Shown: positions 43,764 to 52,200 of the stretch, piece after piece
Layout: every line of letters begins with the position of its first letter
Position numbering within the stretch: the stretch's first letter is position 1
The notes under the pieces: model-generated
The model's input: only the letters and a program-made list of their open reading frames with translations
The model's database searches: none
Told to the model about the DNA's origin: nothing
Source of the DNA: Saccharothrix deserti
Lineage (GTDB): Bacteria > Actinomycetota > Actinomycetes > Mycobacteriales > Pseudonocardiaceae
NCBI RefSeq assembly: GCF_009769385.1
Contig: NZ_ML775961.1
Coordinates: forward strand, 351,119-415,118
Reading direction: 5' to 3'
Length of the DNA: 64,000 nt
Program-made: the position numbers and the translations under genes

Positions 43764-44201
43764 TCAGGCGTTGATCTCCTTCGTCGTGCCTTCGGTCTGA
43801 CCGATGCTGATCTTGCGCGGCTTCGCCCTCTCGGCGACGGGGATGCGCAGCGTCAGCACGCCGGCGTTGTAGTCGGCCTTGATCCGGTCGACGTCGAGCG
43901 ACTCGCCGAGGAACAGCTGGCGCGAGAACACGCCCAGCGGCCGCTCGGACAGCTGCATCTCGACCTCTTCCTCCGTCCGGTGCGGGCGCCGCTCGGCCTT
44001 CACGGTGAGCACGTTGCGCTCCACGTCGAGGTCGATCGCGTCCGGCGAGACACCGGGCAGGTCGAACTCCACGACGAACTCGTCCCCGGCGCGGTAGGCG
44101 TCCATCGGCATGGGTGTGGGCCGCGACCAGGTGCCCGGTCCGGTGAAGAACTGCTGCGCCAGCCGGTCCAGCTCCCGGAACGGGTCCGTGCGCATCAACA
44201 T
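43764..44201 (-). CDS. Hsp20/alpha-crystallin family small heat-shock protein
   Basis: About 145 residues. The alpha-crystallin domain covers about 40-130 (MDAYRAGDEFVVEFDLPGV, DLDVERNVLTVKAERRPH, ADYNAGVLTLRIPVAE with the VLTLRIP motif), with the family C-terminal tail. It is an ATP-independent holdase that keeps denatured proteins soluble. ATG 44201 lies eight bases after GGAGG. It is divergent from the HSP18 regulator at 44303. The minus-strand promoter TTGTCA-17-TAGAAC shares its -35 DNA with the regulator promoter. Confidence 0.95.
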   Translation of the reverse strand: MLMRTDPFRELDRLAQQFFTGPGTWSRPTPMPMDAYRAGDEFVVEFDLPGVSPDAIDLDVERNVLTVKAERRPHRTEEEVEMQLSERPLGVFSRQLFLGESLDVDRIKADYNAGVLTLRIPVAERAKPRKISIGQTEGTTKEINA

Positions 44202-44245
44202 CGGGAACACCTCCTGGTTTTCGGGTCAATGCGCTGTCGACACCA

Positions 44246-44296
44246 GTTCTACCACGTCGTCATATCGTTGACAACACCGGATGTCGTCGGTAAGTT
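44246..44296. promoter_or_regulatory. Back-to-back promoters with overlapping -35 boxes
   Basis: Plus strand: TTGACA (44268-44273), 17 bp, TAAGTT (44291-44296), then six bases to the ATG at 44303, suggesting a leaderless transcript. Minus strand: TTGTCA (44274-44269), 17 bp, TAGAAC (44251-44246) for hsp20. The two -35 hexamers share five base pairs. Confidence 0.8.
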
Positions 44297-44302
44297 GACG
44301 TC

Positions 44303-44902
44303 ATGGCGATCGGAGATTACGAGACCGTCCGCGAGGCGGCCACTGGAGACGACCTCAGTGCGGGGCAGGTGTTGTCCGCACTGGTCCTCCTGCGGCAACT
44401 GCGCGGTGAGCTGGCCGGATGGGAACCACAGCTGATCGCCGCGGCGCGTGAGCTGGGCACGAGTTGGGCCGAGCTCGCGCCCGCGCTCGGGGTGGCCAGT
44501 CGACAGGCCGCCGAGCGCCGGTACCTGAGGCTGCGCCCGTCGGAATTGGGCGCGACAGCCGAGGGACGGGTGCGCGCCGAGCGGGACAAGCGGGCGGCCG
44601 ACCGCGCGGTGTCGCAGTGGGCGCGCGACAACGCCGCGTCACTGCGCAGCCTGGCCGGTCAGGTGGGGCGGGTGGACGTGGTGGTCCGCGAGGCGCTGGC
44701 GGAGGACGACGCCGTCGCGCTGCTCGGGCCCTTGATGGCGGCTTTGGGCAAGGTCCGGGCGACCAATCCGGGGTTGGCCGACGAGATCCAGGCCGTCAGC
44801 GACCGGGCGGAGGAGGTGCGACGCGACACCCAAACACTGCGGGACACGCAGACACAGACGCTGCGGGACAACCAGCCGCCGCGTGACAGTCAGACGCTGT
44901 AA
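44303..44902 (+). CDS. HSP18 transcriptional regulator
   Basis: 199 residues. LGTSWAELAPALGVASRQAA followed by ERRYLRLRP is a helix-turn-helix like that of the actinobacterial proteins annotated as HSP18 transcriptional regulators, which occur beside Hsp20 genes as here. The remaining part is helical (AVSQWARDNAASLRSLAGQV). The C-terminal 25 residues are a degenerate repeat (RDTQTLRDTQTQTLRDNQPP) encoded by an expanding 12-18 bp DNA repeat that continues past the stop codon. A leaderless promoter directly precedes the ATG. Repression of hsp20 is inferred. Confidence 0.82.
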   Translation: MAIGDYETVREAATGDDLSAGQVLSALVLLRQLRGELAGWEPQLIAAARELGTSWAELAPALGVASRQAAERRYLRLRPSELGATAEGRVRAERDKRAADRAVSQWARDNAASLRSLAGQVGRVDVVVREALAEDDAVALLGPLMAALGKVRATNPGLADEIQAVSDRAEEVRRDTQTLRDTQTQTLRDNQPPRDSQTL

Positions 44903-45113
44903 GGAGGTCAGACACTGCGGGACGACCGCGCCTAGTCCGGGTGGCTTCGAGCGGCGCAACTTGTCGGTGGCGGGCAGAAGTGGGGTGTGTACCCACGTGT
45001 TCGGCGCGGTGACCGGGTAGGGGGTGGTGTGGCGTCGGTAGCTGGATGCCGGAGTTTCGAAGCGTGCGGCTGGCGTCGTCGTGCCCGGAAGAGTCGTGCC
45101 CGGAAGACCGGCC

Positions 45114-46058
45114 TCACCCGCCCACGGTGACCGCACCGGTGGCGCCGTCGATCTCGACCGGCACGCCGAGCGGGACGGTGAGTTGGCCGTCGCAGTGCCC
45201 GAAGCCTGCGTCGGCGACGATCGGCACGCCGAGTCCGCCCAGTCGGTCGGCGAGCACGGCGGACGCGTCGCCGCACCCGGTCCACGAGCCGAGGACCAGC
45301 CCGGCGACCGGGGCGAACCACCCGGACCGCAGCAGGCCGGTGAGCATCCGGTCCAGGCGGTAGGGCTCTTCGTTGACGTCCTCCAGCAGGAGGATCGCGC
45401 CGTCGGGCGGCGGGTCGACGAGGAGGCTGAGGTTGCCGCCGACCGCGACGCCGCGTGCTGTGCCGGGAGCCATGCCGACGCCGGTGTAGGACGGCACGCC
45501 GGTGAACAGGGCGCGGTGGAGTCGTTCGCGGGCGGTGGTGTCCTCGACGAACGCCCTGGTGGCGATCATCGGCCCGAACCAGGTCGGTGTGCCGTGCTGC
45601 CAGAACCGTTCGTGCAGGGCGGTGGTGTCGCTGGAGCCGACGAAGACCTTGCGGTGCGCGGTGACGGCGGTCCAGTCGACCAGGTCGACCATGCGCAGGC
45701 TGCCGTACCCGCCGCGGGCGCACAGGACCCCGTCCACCGACGGGTCGAGCCAGGCCTGTTCGAAGGAACGGGCGCGGTCGGCGTCGTGGCCCGCGAGGTA
45801 GGGCAGGGTCGGGTGGATGTCGAGGACGTTCGGGTCGAGCCGGACGTCCAGGCCCCATTTGCGCAGCCAGGTCGTGCCGGCGTCGAGGAGGTCGGCGGAG
45901 ACGGGCCCGGCCGGGCTGACGACGGTGACCCGGTCGCCCGGCCGCAGCAGCGGCGGTTGACCGGAGGCGGCACCGGCAGGGGTCACAGCAGGGGCCACAG
46001 CAGGGGTCCCGGCGGGGGTCCTGGCTGCGGTGGCCGCCTCCGGTGCGGCCGGTCTCAC
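45114..46058 (-). CDS. LD-carboxypeptidase (peptidase S66)
   Basis: 314 residues. LRPGDRVTVVSPAGPVSADL starts the S66 fold. GVLCARGGYGSLRMVDLVDW and VFVGSSDTTALHERF contain the conserved GGYG and GxSD motifs around the catalytic serine, and ILLLEDVNEEPYRLDRML the later Glu; the His is in the C-terminal GFGHCDGQLT. These enzymes remove the terminal D-Ala from LD-linked muropeptides in recycling. The N-terminal 35 residues are a Pro/Ala linker (TPAGTPAVAPAVTPAG) encoded by a 12-bp repeat. The GTG start overlaps the S9 peptidase stop by GTGA. Confidence 0.9.
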   Translation of the reverse strand: MRPAAPEAATAARTPAGTPAVAPAVTPAGAASGQPPLLRPGDRVTVVSPAGPVSADLLDAGTTWLRKWGLDVRLDPNVLDIHPTLPYLAGHDADRARSFEQAWLDPSVDGVLCARGGYGSLRMVDLVDWTAVTAHRKVFVGSSDTTALHERFWQHGTPTWFGPMIATRAFVEDTTARERLHRALFTGVPSYTGVGMAPGTARGVAVGGNLSLLVDPPPDGAILLLEDVNEEPYRLDRMLTGLLRSGWFAPVAGLVLGSWTGCGDASAVLADRLGGLGVPIVADAGFGHCDGQLTVPLGVPVEIDGATGAVTVGG

Positions 46059-47989
46059 CGGCGCAACTCCAGGACGGGGATCCCCTCGGGGGTGAAGCCG
46101 AAGACCTGGCCGTAGAACGACAGCTCGGCTTCCAGCGCGGCGACGATGGTCTCGGCCTTGCGGAACCCGTGCTGTTCGCCCTCGAACGTGAGGTAGGCGT
46201 GCGGGATGCCGGTGCCGTCGAGTGCGCTCGCGAACCGGTCGGCCTGTTCGGGCGGGCAGATCTCGTCCTCCAGGCCCTGCAGCAGCAGCACCGGCCCGGC
46301 CAGGCGGTCGACCTTGTTGGACGGTGACCGTTCGGCGTACCGGTCGGCCGCCGCCGGCCACGGCCCGACCAGGCCTTCCACGTACCGCGACTCGAAGTCG
46401 TGGGTCTCGCCGCCCGCACCGGTCCAGCCGACCAGGTCGAGGATGGGGAACGCGACCATCCCGCACCGGTAGGTCTTCACCGACGTCAGCGATGCCGCCG
46501 AGGTCCACCCGCCGGCGCTGCCGCCGCGGATGCCGAGCCGGTGGCCGTCGGCGGTGCCCTCGTCGGCCAGCGCCTGGGCGACGGCGGCGCAGTCGTTGAC
46601 GTCGACCACGCCCCACTGCTCGCGCAGCCGTTCCCGGAACGCCCGCCCGTAGCCGGTGGAGCCGCCGTAGTTGACCGCCACCACGCCGATGCCGCGGCTG
46701 GTGAAGTACGCCAGGTCGAGGTCCATCACGGGCGACGACCGGCCGGTGGGCCCACCGTGGACGTGCACGACGTAAGGCGGCTTCTCGTCGGCGGGCCCGG
46801 TGAAGCCGGGGTTGCGCGGCGGGTAGACGTAGGCGGGGACGTCGCCGTCGGGGCCGGTGAAGACGCGTTCCTCCGGCACCGGCAGGTACTCCTCCGGGAA
46901 CGGCGATTCGACCGGGGTGTGCGAGGTGAGCGTGCCGGTGGACAGGTCCAGCGACACCACGGCGGACTCGGCCAGCGGTCCGGCGGCGCCGCTGACCACG
47001 ACGCCGTCGTGCACGGCGAGGTGCGCGTGCCACACGGGCAGGTCCACGTCGATGTCGGTGACGGTGCCGCTGCGTTCGTCGAGCACCGCCAGCGCGCCGG
47101 AGCGCAGCACGGCGTAGCGGCCGGGGCTGATGGTGGCGAACCACCGGTTGCCCAGCCGCCACATCGGCCCGCCCAGCTCCTCCGCACACGGCGCGAGGTT
47201 CTTGGACGTGCCGTCCAGGCCGATGCGGAACAGGTTCCACCAGCCGTCGGGGTCGGTCAGTGCCAGCAGCGCCGGCGTCTGACCGGCTACGGCGGGCACT
47301 TCCCACTCGACCTGGCACACGGCCTCGGTCACACCGCCGGCGAGGACCCGGTGCTCGGAGGAGCCGACCTCGGCGACGCACAGCTCGGTGCCGTCCCACG
47401 GCATGCGGGGGTGGCCCCAGCCGATCCAGGCGTAGTGGCGGCCGTCGGGCGAGAGCCGGGGCCCGGTCATGAAGTGGTGGCTGGCGGCCAGCACCCGCAC
47501 CGGGGAGCCGTCCAGCGGCAGCGCGACCAGTTCGCGCCGCACGTCGGTGCGCGCGTCGCCGGTGACGGTCTCGCGCACGCACCACACCTCGGTGTGTCCG
47601 GGTCCGGCGGTGAGGTCGGCGTAGCGGTAGCCGTGGTGCCGCGCGGGCGTCGGGCTGAGCGGCACGGGCTGCGGGTCGTCGGGGTCGAACACGTAGATCC
47701 GCTGGTCGTCCCAGTTGGTGAAGGCCACGCGCGTTCCCGAGGGGGTGTCCAGCACGACCCACGGCCGCCCGCCGTACTCGTGGACGCGGTTGCGGACGTT
47801 CCACGGCGGCGGCAGCAGGTCCTGCCCGTCGCGCACCAGCGCGACCCGGCCGTCCTCGGCGGGGCGTCCCTCGGCCCACCAGGGTCGACCGTTGTGCAGG
47901 TCGACCCACTGCAGGCCCCCACCTGCGGCGGCGGCGTCGGCCGCGCCGATGGGCGATGTCCACGTTCCGTACGGTGCGATCTTCACCAC
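46055..47989 (-). CDS. S9-family prolyl oligopeptidase
   Basis: 644 residues: an N-terminal beta-propeller (about 1-370) and a C-terminal alpha/beta-hydrolase domain. LGIRGGSAGGWTSAASL is the GxSxGG nucleophile elbow, LLQGLEDEICPPEQADR holds the acidic residue and LTFEGEQHGFRKAET the catalytic His. GIGVVAVNYGGSTGYGRAFR is a typical S9 strand. It cleaves short peptides, sometimes acyl-peptides. No signal peptide is seen. It is coupled to the LD-carboxypeptidase gene, suggesting peptide or muropeptide turnover. Confidence 0.93.
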   Translation of the reverse strand: MVKIAPYGTWTSPIGAADAAAAGGGLQWVDLHNGRPWWAEGRPAEDGRVALVRDGQDLLPPPWNVRNRVHEYGGRPWVVLDTPSGTRVAFTNWDDQRIYVFDPDDPQPVPLSPTPARHHGYRYADLTAGPGHTEVWCVRETVTGDARTDVRRELVALPLDGSPVRVLAASHHFMTGPRLSPDGRHYAWIGWGHPRMPWDGTELCVAEVGSSEHRVLAGGVTEAVCQVEWEVPAVAGQTPALLALTDPDGWWNLFRIGLDGTSKNLAPCAEELGGPMWRLGNRWFATISPGRYAVLRSGALAVLDERSGTVTDIDVDLPVWHAHLAVHDGVVVSGAAGPLAESAVVSLDLSTGTLTSHTPVESPFPEEYLPVPEERVFTGPDGDVPAYVYPPRNPGFTGPADEKPPYVVHVHGGPTGRSSPVMDLDLAYFTSRGIGVVAVNYGGSTGYGRAFRERLREQWGVVDVNDCAAVAQALADEGTADGHRLGIRGGSAGGWTSAASLTSVKTYRCGMVAFPILDLVGWTGAGGETHDFESRYVEGLVGPWPAAADRYAERSPSNKVDRLAGPVLLLQGLEDEICPPEQADRFASALDGTGIPHAYLTFEGEQHGFRKAETIVAALEAELSFYGQVFGFTPEGIPVLELRR

Positions 47990-48105
47990 GCGGCCGACCC
48001 TATAGGGGTGTCCGGGGGCGGGTCAGCGCCGATCGAACGCAGTTGACGAAAACCCGGGGGGCAGGGCTGCCGATCTTGCTCGCGTGGCCTAGGGTCGTCG
48101 TTGTC

Positions 48106-48672
48106 ATGGCACGCGTCATCCACGTATTCCGCCAGCCCGACCGGTTCGTCGCCGGCACAGTCGGGCAGCCTGGCGAGCGCACGTTCTACCTGCAGGCCTC
48201 CGAGGAGGCCAGGCTGGTCAGCGTAGCGCTGGAGAAGCAACAGGTCGCCGTACTCGCCGAGCGCATCGGCTCGCTGCTGGAGGAGGTGCACCGGCGGTTC
48301 GGCGCGGAGGTCCCCGAGGCGGTACCCGAAGACCTCCGGGACACCGAACCTCTGACGGTGCCGGTCGAGGAGGAGTTCAAGGTCGGCACGATGGGGCTGG
48401 GTTGGGACGCCGAGTCCCGCGCGGTGGTCATCGAACTGCTCGCGATCACCGAGGAGGAGGTCGACGAGGCGGTGGTCCTCGACGACACCGAGGAGGGGCC
48501 GGACGCGGTGCGGGTGTTCCTGACCCCGGTGGAGGCGCGGGCGTTCGCCGAACGCGCCGACCGGGTGGTGCGGGCGGGCCGCAAGCCGTGCCCGCTGTGC
48601 TCGGAGCCGCTGGACCCCGAGGGCCACGTCTGCCCGAGGCAGAACGGCTACCGTCGCTCGGACGAGGGCTGA
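48106..48672 (+). CDS. DUF3090-family protein
   Basis: 188 residues. MARVIHVFRQPDRFVAGTVG and GQPGERTFYLQASEEARLVS are hallmark blocks of DUF3090, and CPLCSEPLDPEGHVCPRQNG forms a C-terminal zinc-like CxxC...C site. The family is confined to Actinobacteria and typically lies next to the SCO1664-like gene and mshC (mycothiol synthesis). Here the SCO1664-like gene follows at seven bases, but mshC is not adjacent. Biochemical function is not established. Confidence 0.9.
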   Translation: MARVIHVFRQPDRFVAGTVGQPGERTFYLQASEEARLVSVALEKQQVAVLAERIGSLLEEVHRRFGAEVPEAVPEDLRDTEPLTVPVEEEFKVGTMGLGWDAESRAVVIELLAITEEEVDEAVVLDDTEEGPDAVRVFLTPVEARAFAERADRVVRAGRKPCPLCSEPLDPEGHVCPRQNGYRRSDEG

Positions 48673-48679
48673 GCCGGAC

Positions 48680-49480
48680 GTGGGCGTGAGTCCTGGCGAC
48701 GACGGGGTGCTCGACTTACTGCAGCGCGGTCGCATCGAGGTCGAGGGCCGGTTGGTGGACGCGTCGAACGCGACGTTGTTCTGCAAGATCAGCCTGGAGG
48801 GCGTGACCGCGCAGTGCGTCTACAAGCCGGTGCGCGGCGAGCGCCCGTTGTGGGATTTCCCCGACGGCACGCTCGCGGGCCGCGAGGTGGCGACCTACCT
48901 GGTGTCGGAGGCGGCGGGGGTGCACATCGTGCCGCCGACGGTGCTGCGTGCGGGGCCGTTCGGGTCGGGCATGGTGCAGTTGTGGGTGGAGACCCGCGAG
49001 GACGACGACCTGGTGGACATCGTGCCGGTGGACCAGGTGCGGCCGGGGTGGCGTTCGGTGCTGCGGGCGCACGACCGGTACGGCGATCCGGCGGTGCTGG
49101 TGCACGCCGACCACCCGCGGGTGCGGTTGATGGCGGCGTTCGACGTGGTGGTGAACAACGCCGACCGCAAGGGCGGGCACGTGCTGCACGCGGTGGACGG
49201 CGGTGTGTACGGGGTGGACCACGGGATCTGCCTGCATTCCGACGACAAGCTGCGCACGGTGTTGTGGGGGTGGCTGGGCGAGGCGTTGCCGGAGGACGCG
49301 GTGGAGGCGCTGCGGCGGCTGCGGTCGTGTCTGGACGGCGGGTTGGCCGACCGGCTGGGTGAGCACCTGACGCGCGTGGAGGTGCGGGCGTTGACGGAGC
49401 GGGTGGAGAAGCTGCTGGCGTCCGGGGTGTACCCGGAGCCGTCGAACGACTGGCCGGCGATCCCCTGGCCGGCGTTCTGA
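48680..49480 (+). CDS. SCO1664-family protein (PI3/4-kinase-like fold)
   Basis: 266 residues. CVYKPVRGERPLWDFPDGTL carries the ATP-binding Lys, VVVNNADRKGGHVLHAVDGG the catalytic-loop-like NxxDRKxxH and GVYGVDHGICLHSDDKLRTV the Asp-Gly metal motif; these recall the phosphatidylinositol 3-/4-kinase-like fold assigned to this actinobacterial family. It follows DUF3090 as in other actinomycetes. The start is GTG 48680. Codon 13 is a TTA (48716-48718), unusual for such a conserved chromosomal gene and hinting at developmental control. Substrate unknown. Confidence 0.88.
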   Translation: MGVSPGDDGVLDLLQRGRIEVEGRLVDASNATLFCKISLEGVTAQCVYKPVRGERPLWDFPDGTLAGREVATYLVSEAAGVHIVPPTVLRAGPFGSGMVQLWVETREDDDLVDIVPVDQVRPGWRSVLRAHDRYGDPAVLVHADHPRVRLMAAFDVVVNNADRKGGHVLHAVDGGVYGVDHGICLHSDDKLRTVLWGWLGEALPEDAVEALRRLRSCLDGGLADRLGEHLTRVEVRALTERVEKLLASGVYPEPSNDWPAIPWPAF

Positions 49481-49555
49481 CCGGCGGGATCGCGCGGGTG
49501 GATCCCGTCCGGGGGGATCTTCTGGCACCGAGGGTGTGTGCGGTCTACTTGCCGC

Positions 49556-50032
49556 GTGGACGTCGAACTGCGCGAGGTGACCGCGGCCGACGTGCTGATG
49601 TTCTTCGAGCACCAGTGCGATCCGGAGGCGGTGCGGATGGCCGCGTTCACCTCGGCGGATCCGACGGACCGGGGGGCGTTCCTGGTGCGGTGGGCGCGGA
49701 TCCTGGCCGACGAGCAGGTGGTGGCGCGGACGGTCGTGTTCGACGGCGTGGTGGTGGGGCACGTGCTGCGGTCGGCGCAGTTCGGTGAGCCCGAGGTGAG
49801 TTTCTGGATCGATCCGGCGCACTGGGGTGAAGGGCTGGCGACGGCGGCGTTGGAGTTGTTCCTGCAGGCCGAGCCGCTGCGACCGCTGTACGCGCGGGCG
49901 GTGGTGGACAACCTGGGTGCGCTGCGGGTGTTGGAGAAGTGCGGGTTCGTCGCGGTCGGCGAGGACGTCGGGTTCGCCGAGGGGCGGGGCGAGGACGTGG
50001 AGGAGTTCATCTTCAGGTTGGACCGCCGATGA
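49556..50032 (+). CDS. GNAT-family N-acetyltransferase
   Basis: About 158 residues. VELREVTAADVLMFFEHQCD is a RimJ/RimL-type start, SFWIDPAHWGEGLATAALEL the acetyl-CoA loop (WGxGLAT) and ARAVVDNLGALRVLEKCGFV the N-x-x-x-x-V-L-x-K-x-G-F signature. GTG 49556 is preferred; an upstream in-frame GTG at 49538 would add six residues. The stop overlaps the kinase start by four bases. Protein or small-molecule target unknown. Confidence 0.85.
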   Translation: MDVELREVTAADVLMFFEHQCDPEAVRMAAFTSADPTDRGAFLVRWARILADEQVVARTVVFDGVVVGHVLRSAQFGEPEVSFWIDPAHWGEGLATAALELFLQAEPLRPLYARAVVDNLGALRVLEKCGFVAVGEDVGFAEGRGEDVEEFIFRLDRR

Positions 50033-50871
50033 CCGGACCGCCGACCGGACCGTTGCCGGCCAGGCTTGGGACGACGCTGGAGGACCGCATGACGCGGCGT
50101 TTCGGCGTGGGGGTGCGGTCGTGGTTGGACGGGCTGCCGTCGCTGGTGGCGGGGTTGTGCCGGGACTGGGGCCTGGAGGTGGTGCGGCCGTTCTCCGGTG
50201 GCACGTCGCACACGGTGTTGTGCGACCGGGCCGGTGTGCCGGTGGTGCTGAAGGTGACGCCGGAGCCGGCGCTCGCGGTCGCGGAGCACGCGGCGCTGCG
50301 GGCGTGGGAGGCGTCGCCGCGGGTGGTGCGGGTGTTGGCGGCGGATCCGGCGCGTGGGGCGTTGCTGCTGGAGGGCCTGGCGCCGGGGACGCCCGCGGCC
50401 GACGGCCCGGAGCCGGACGGTGCGGAGCTGCTCGACGTGCTGCGCGGGCTGCGCGTTCCGCCGCCGGACGGGTTCCCGCCGTTGTCGGAGCGGGTGGACT
50501 TCGTGTTCGGGGTGCTGCGTGCGCGATACCCGGGCGACCACGACGCCGCGCACGAGAAGGCGGCGGAGCTGGCCCGGGACCGGGTGACGCCGACGTTGCT
50601 GCACGGCGACCTGCACCTGCGCAACGTGCTGGACGCGGGCGCGCGGGGTCTGGTGGCGATCGATCCGCGGGCGTGCGTGGGTGATCCGGCGGTCGACGCG
50701 GTCGACTTCGCCTACTCCTACCCCGACCTGCGGGAAGGGATCGGGCGGATGTCCGCGGTGGTGGACGGCGACCGGTTGGCGGCGTGGTGCGAGGTGTTCG
50801 CCGGGTTCTTCCCGGACCACCCGTCCGTCGCCCGGTCTGCCGACCCGTCCGCCGCCGACCGCACGGCGTAG
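50029..50871 (+). CDS. Aminoglycoside/hydroxyurea-type kinase
   Basis: 280 residues. VVLKVTPEPALAVAEHAALR is the N-lobe lysine region, LLHGDLHLRNVLDAG the Brenner loop and VAIDPRACVGDPAVDAVDFA the metal-binding Asp with GDP motif, as in the APH(6)/hydroxyurea kinase family. It is translationally coupled to the preceding acetyltransferase, a pairing suggesting modification of one small molecule by two groups. Drug resistance is possible but not shown. Confidence 0.85.
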   Translation: MTGPPTGPLPARLGTTLEDRMTRRFGVGVRSWLDGLPSLVAGLCRDWGLEVVRPFSGGTSHTVLCDRAGVPVVLKVTPEPALAVAEHAALRAWEASPRVVRVLAADPARGALLLEGLAPGTPAADGPEPDGAELLDVLRGLRVPPPDGFPPLSERVDFVFGVLRARYPGDHDAAHEKAAELARDRVTPTLLHGDLHLRNVLDAGARGLVAIDPRACVGDPAVDAVDFAYSYPDLREGIGRMSAVVDGDRLAAWCEVFAGFFPDHPSVARSADPSAADRTA

Positions 50872-50909
50872 CCGCGCTCACGCGTCCCGGGCCGGTAACG
50901 TCGCCGGCC

Positions 50910-51734
50910 GTGCGATCACACGACTACGGCCGCGACGTGCTGTCGGGCCGCAAGCGCAAGACGGTGCCCGAGGTGGTGGCCGAGGTCGGGCTGGTGGCGG
51001 AGGACCCGGCGTCGGGGTTCTGCGGCGCGGTGGTGCGGTTCGAGCACGGGCAGGTGGTGCTGGAGGACCGTCAGGGCCGGCACCGGCTGTTCCCGCTGCG
51101 GCCGGCGGGGTTCCTGGTGGACGGCCGCCCGGTGACGCTGGTGCGGCCCGCGCCCGCCGCCGCCGAACCCGCCCAGATGAAACCGGCGCGGACGGCGTCG
51201 GGTTCGGTGAAGGTCGAGGGGCTGCGGGCCCGCACGGCGCGCGACAGCCGGATCTGGGTGGAGGGCCTGCACGACGCCGAACTGGTGGAACGCGTGTGGG
51301 GTCACGACCTGCGCGTGGAGGGCGTCGTGGTCGAGCCGTTGGACGGGGTGGACGTGCTGGCCGACCGGATCGACGAGTTCGGCACCGGTCCGGGGCGGCG
51401 GCTGGGCGTGCTGGTGGACCACCTGGTGGAGGGCAGCAAGGAGTCGCGGCTGGTGTCCGCGATCCGCGACGACCACGTCCTCGTCACCGGTCACCCGTTC
51501 GTGGATGTGTGGCAGGCGGTGAAACCGGCGTCGGTGGGGATCGCGGCGTGGCCGGTGGTGCCGCGTGGCGTGCCGTGGAAGGAAGGGGTGTGCGAGGCGC
51601 TGGGCTGGGGCGAGACCTGGGAGGGTTGGCGTCGGGTGCTGGCCGGGGTGTCGGGGTTCCGGGACCTGGAGACGCCGCTGATCGGCGCGGTGGAGCGGTT
51701 GATCGACTTCGTGACGGACCCTGCACTCGGGTGA
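50910..51734 (+). CDS. DUF3097-family protein
   Basis: 274 residues. DYGRDVLSGRKRKTVPEVVA, SRIWVEGLHDAELVERVWGH and VLVDHLVEGSKESRLVSAIR are conserved in the actinobacterial DUF3097 family. The WVEGLHDAELVE and DHLVEGSKES segments resemble a Toprim-like acidic core, so a nuclease or nucleotide-handling role is conceivable. GTG 50910 is the probable start. Function is not known. Confidence 0.88.
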   Translation: MRSHDYGRDVLSGRKRKTVPEVVAEVGLVAEDPASGFCGAVVRFEHGQVVLEDRQGRHRLFPLRPAGFLVDGRPVTLVRPAPAAAEPAQMKPARTASGSVKVEGLRARTARDSRIWVEGLHDAELVERVWGHDLRVEGVVVEPLDGVDVLADRIDEFGTGPGRRLGVLVDHLVEGSKESRLVSAIRDDHVLVTGHPFVDVWQAVKPASVGIAAWPVVPRGVPWKEGVCEALGWGETWEGWRRVLAGVSGFRDLETPLIGAVERLIDFVTDPALG

Positions 51735-51774
51735 AACGCCCCACCCCGACCCGGCGAGGTGCGAGTATGGACGT

Positions 51775-52200
51775 GTGGCCGCGCTGATCTGGTTGATCCT
51801 CGGTGTCGTCCTGGTGGCGGCCGAGATCCTCTCGGGCGATTTCGTGCTGGTCATGCTGGGCCTGGCGGCCCTGGGCGCGGCGGGTGCGTCGGCGTTGGGC
51901 GCGGACGTGGTGGTCAGCGCGATCGTGTTCGGGATCGTGTCGCTGGGGCTGGTGGTGGGCGCGCGGCCCGCGATCAAACGCCGGATGGCGTTGGGCACGG
52001 GCCACAAGTCGGGCGTGGAGGCCCTGGTGGGCAGCACGGCGATCGTCGTGTCCACTGTGGACGGCCACGGCGGTAGGGTGCGGATCGGTGGCGAGGTGTG
52101 GTCGGCGCGGTCGTTGGACCGCGAGGTGATCGAGCCCGGCGCCGAAGTCACTGTTGTCGAGATCTCGGGCGCGACCGCAGTGGTGCTGTCCGGGGCCTGA
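51775..52200 (+). CDS. NfeD-like membrane protein
   Basis: 141 residues. Two or three N-terminal membrane helices (LIWLILGVVLVAAEIL; FVLVMLGLAALGAAGASAL; VSAIVFGIVSLGLVVGARPA) are followed by a soluble OB-fold domain (GSTAIVVSTVDGHGGRVRIG). NfeD proteins associate with stomatin/flotillin-type SPFH proteins. The next gene, an SPFH protein, begins one base after this stop, supporting that partnership. Confidence 0.92.
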   Translation: MAALIWLILGVVLVAAEILSGDFVLVMLGLAALGAAGASALGADVVVSAIVFGIVSLGLVVGARPAIKRRMALGTGHKSGVEALVGSTAIVVSTVDGHGGRVRIGGEVWSARSLDREVIEPGAEVTVVEISGATAVVLSGA

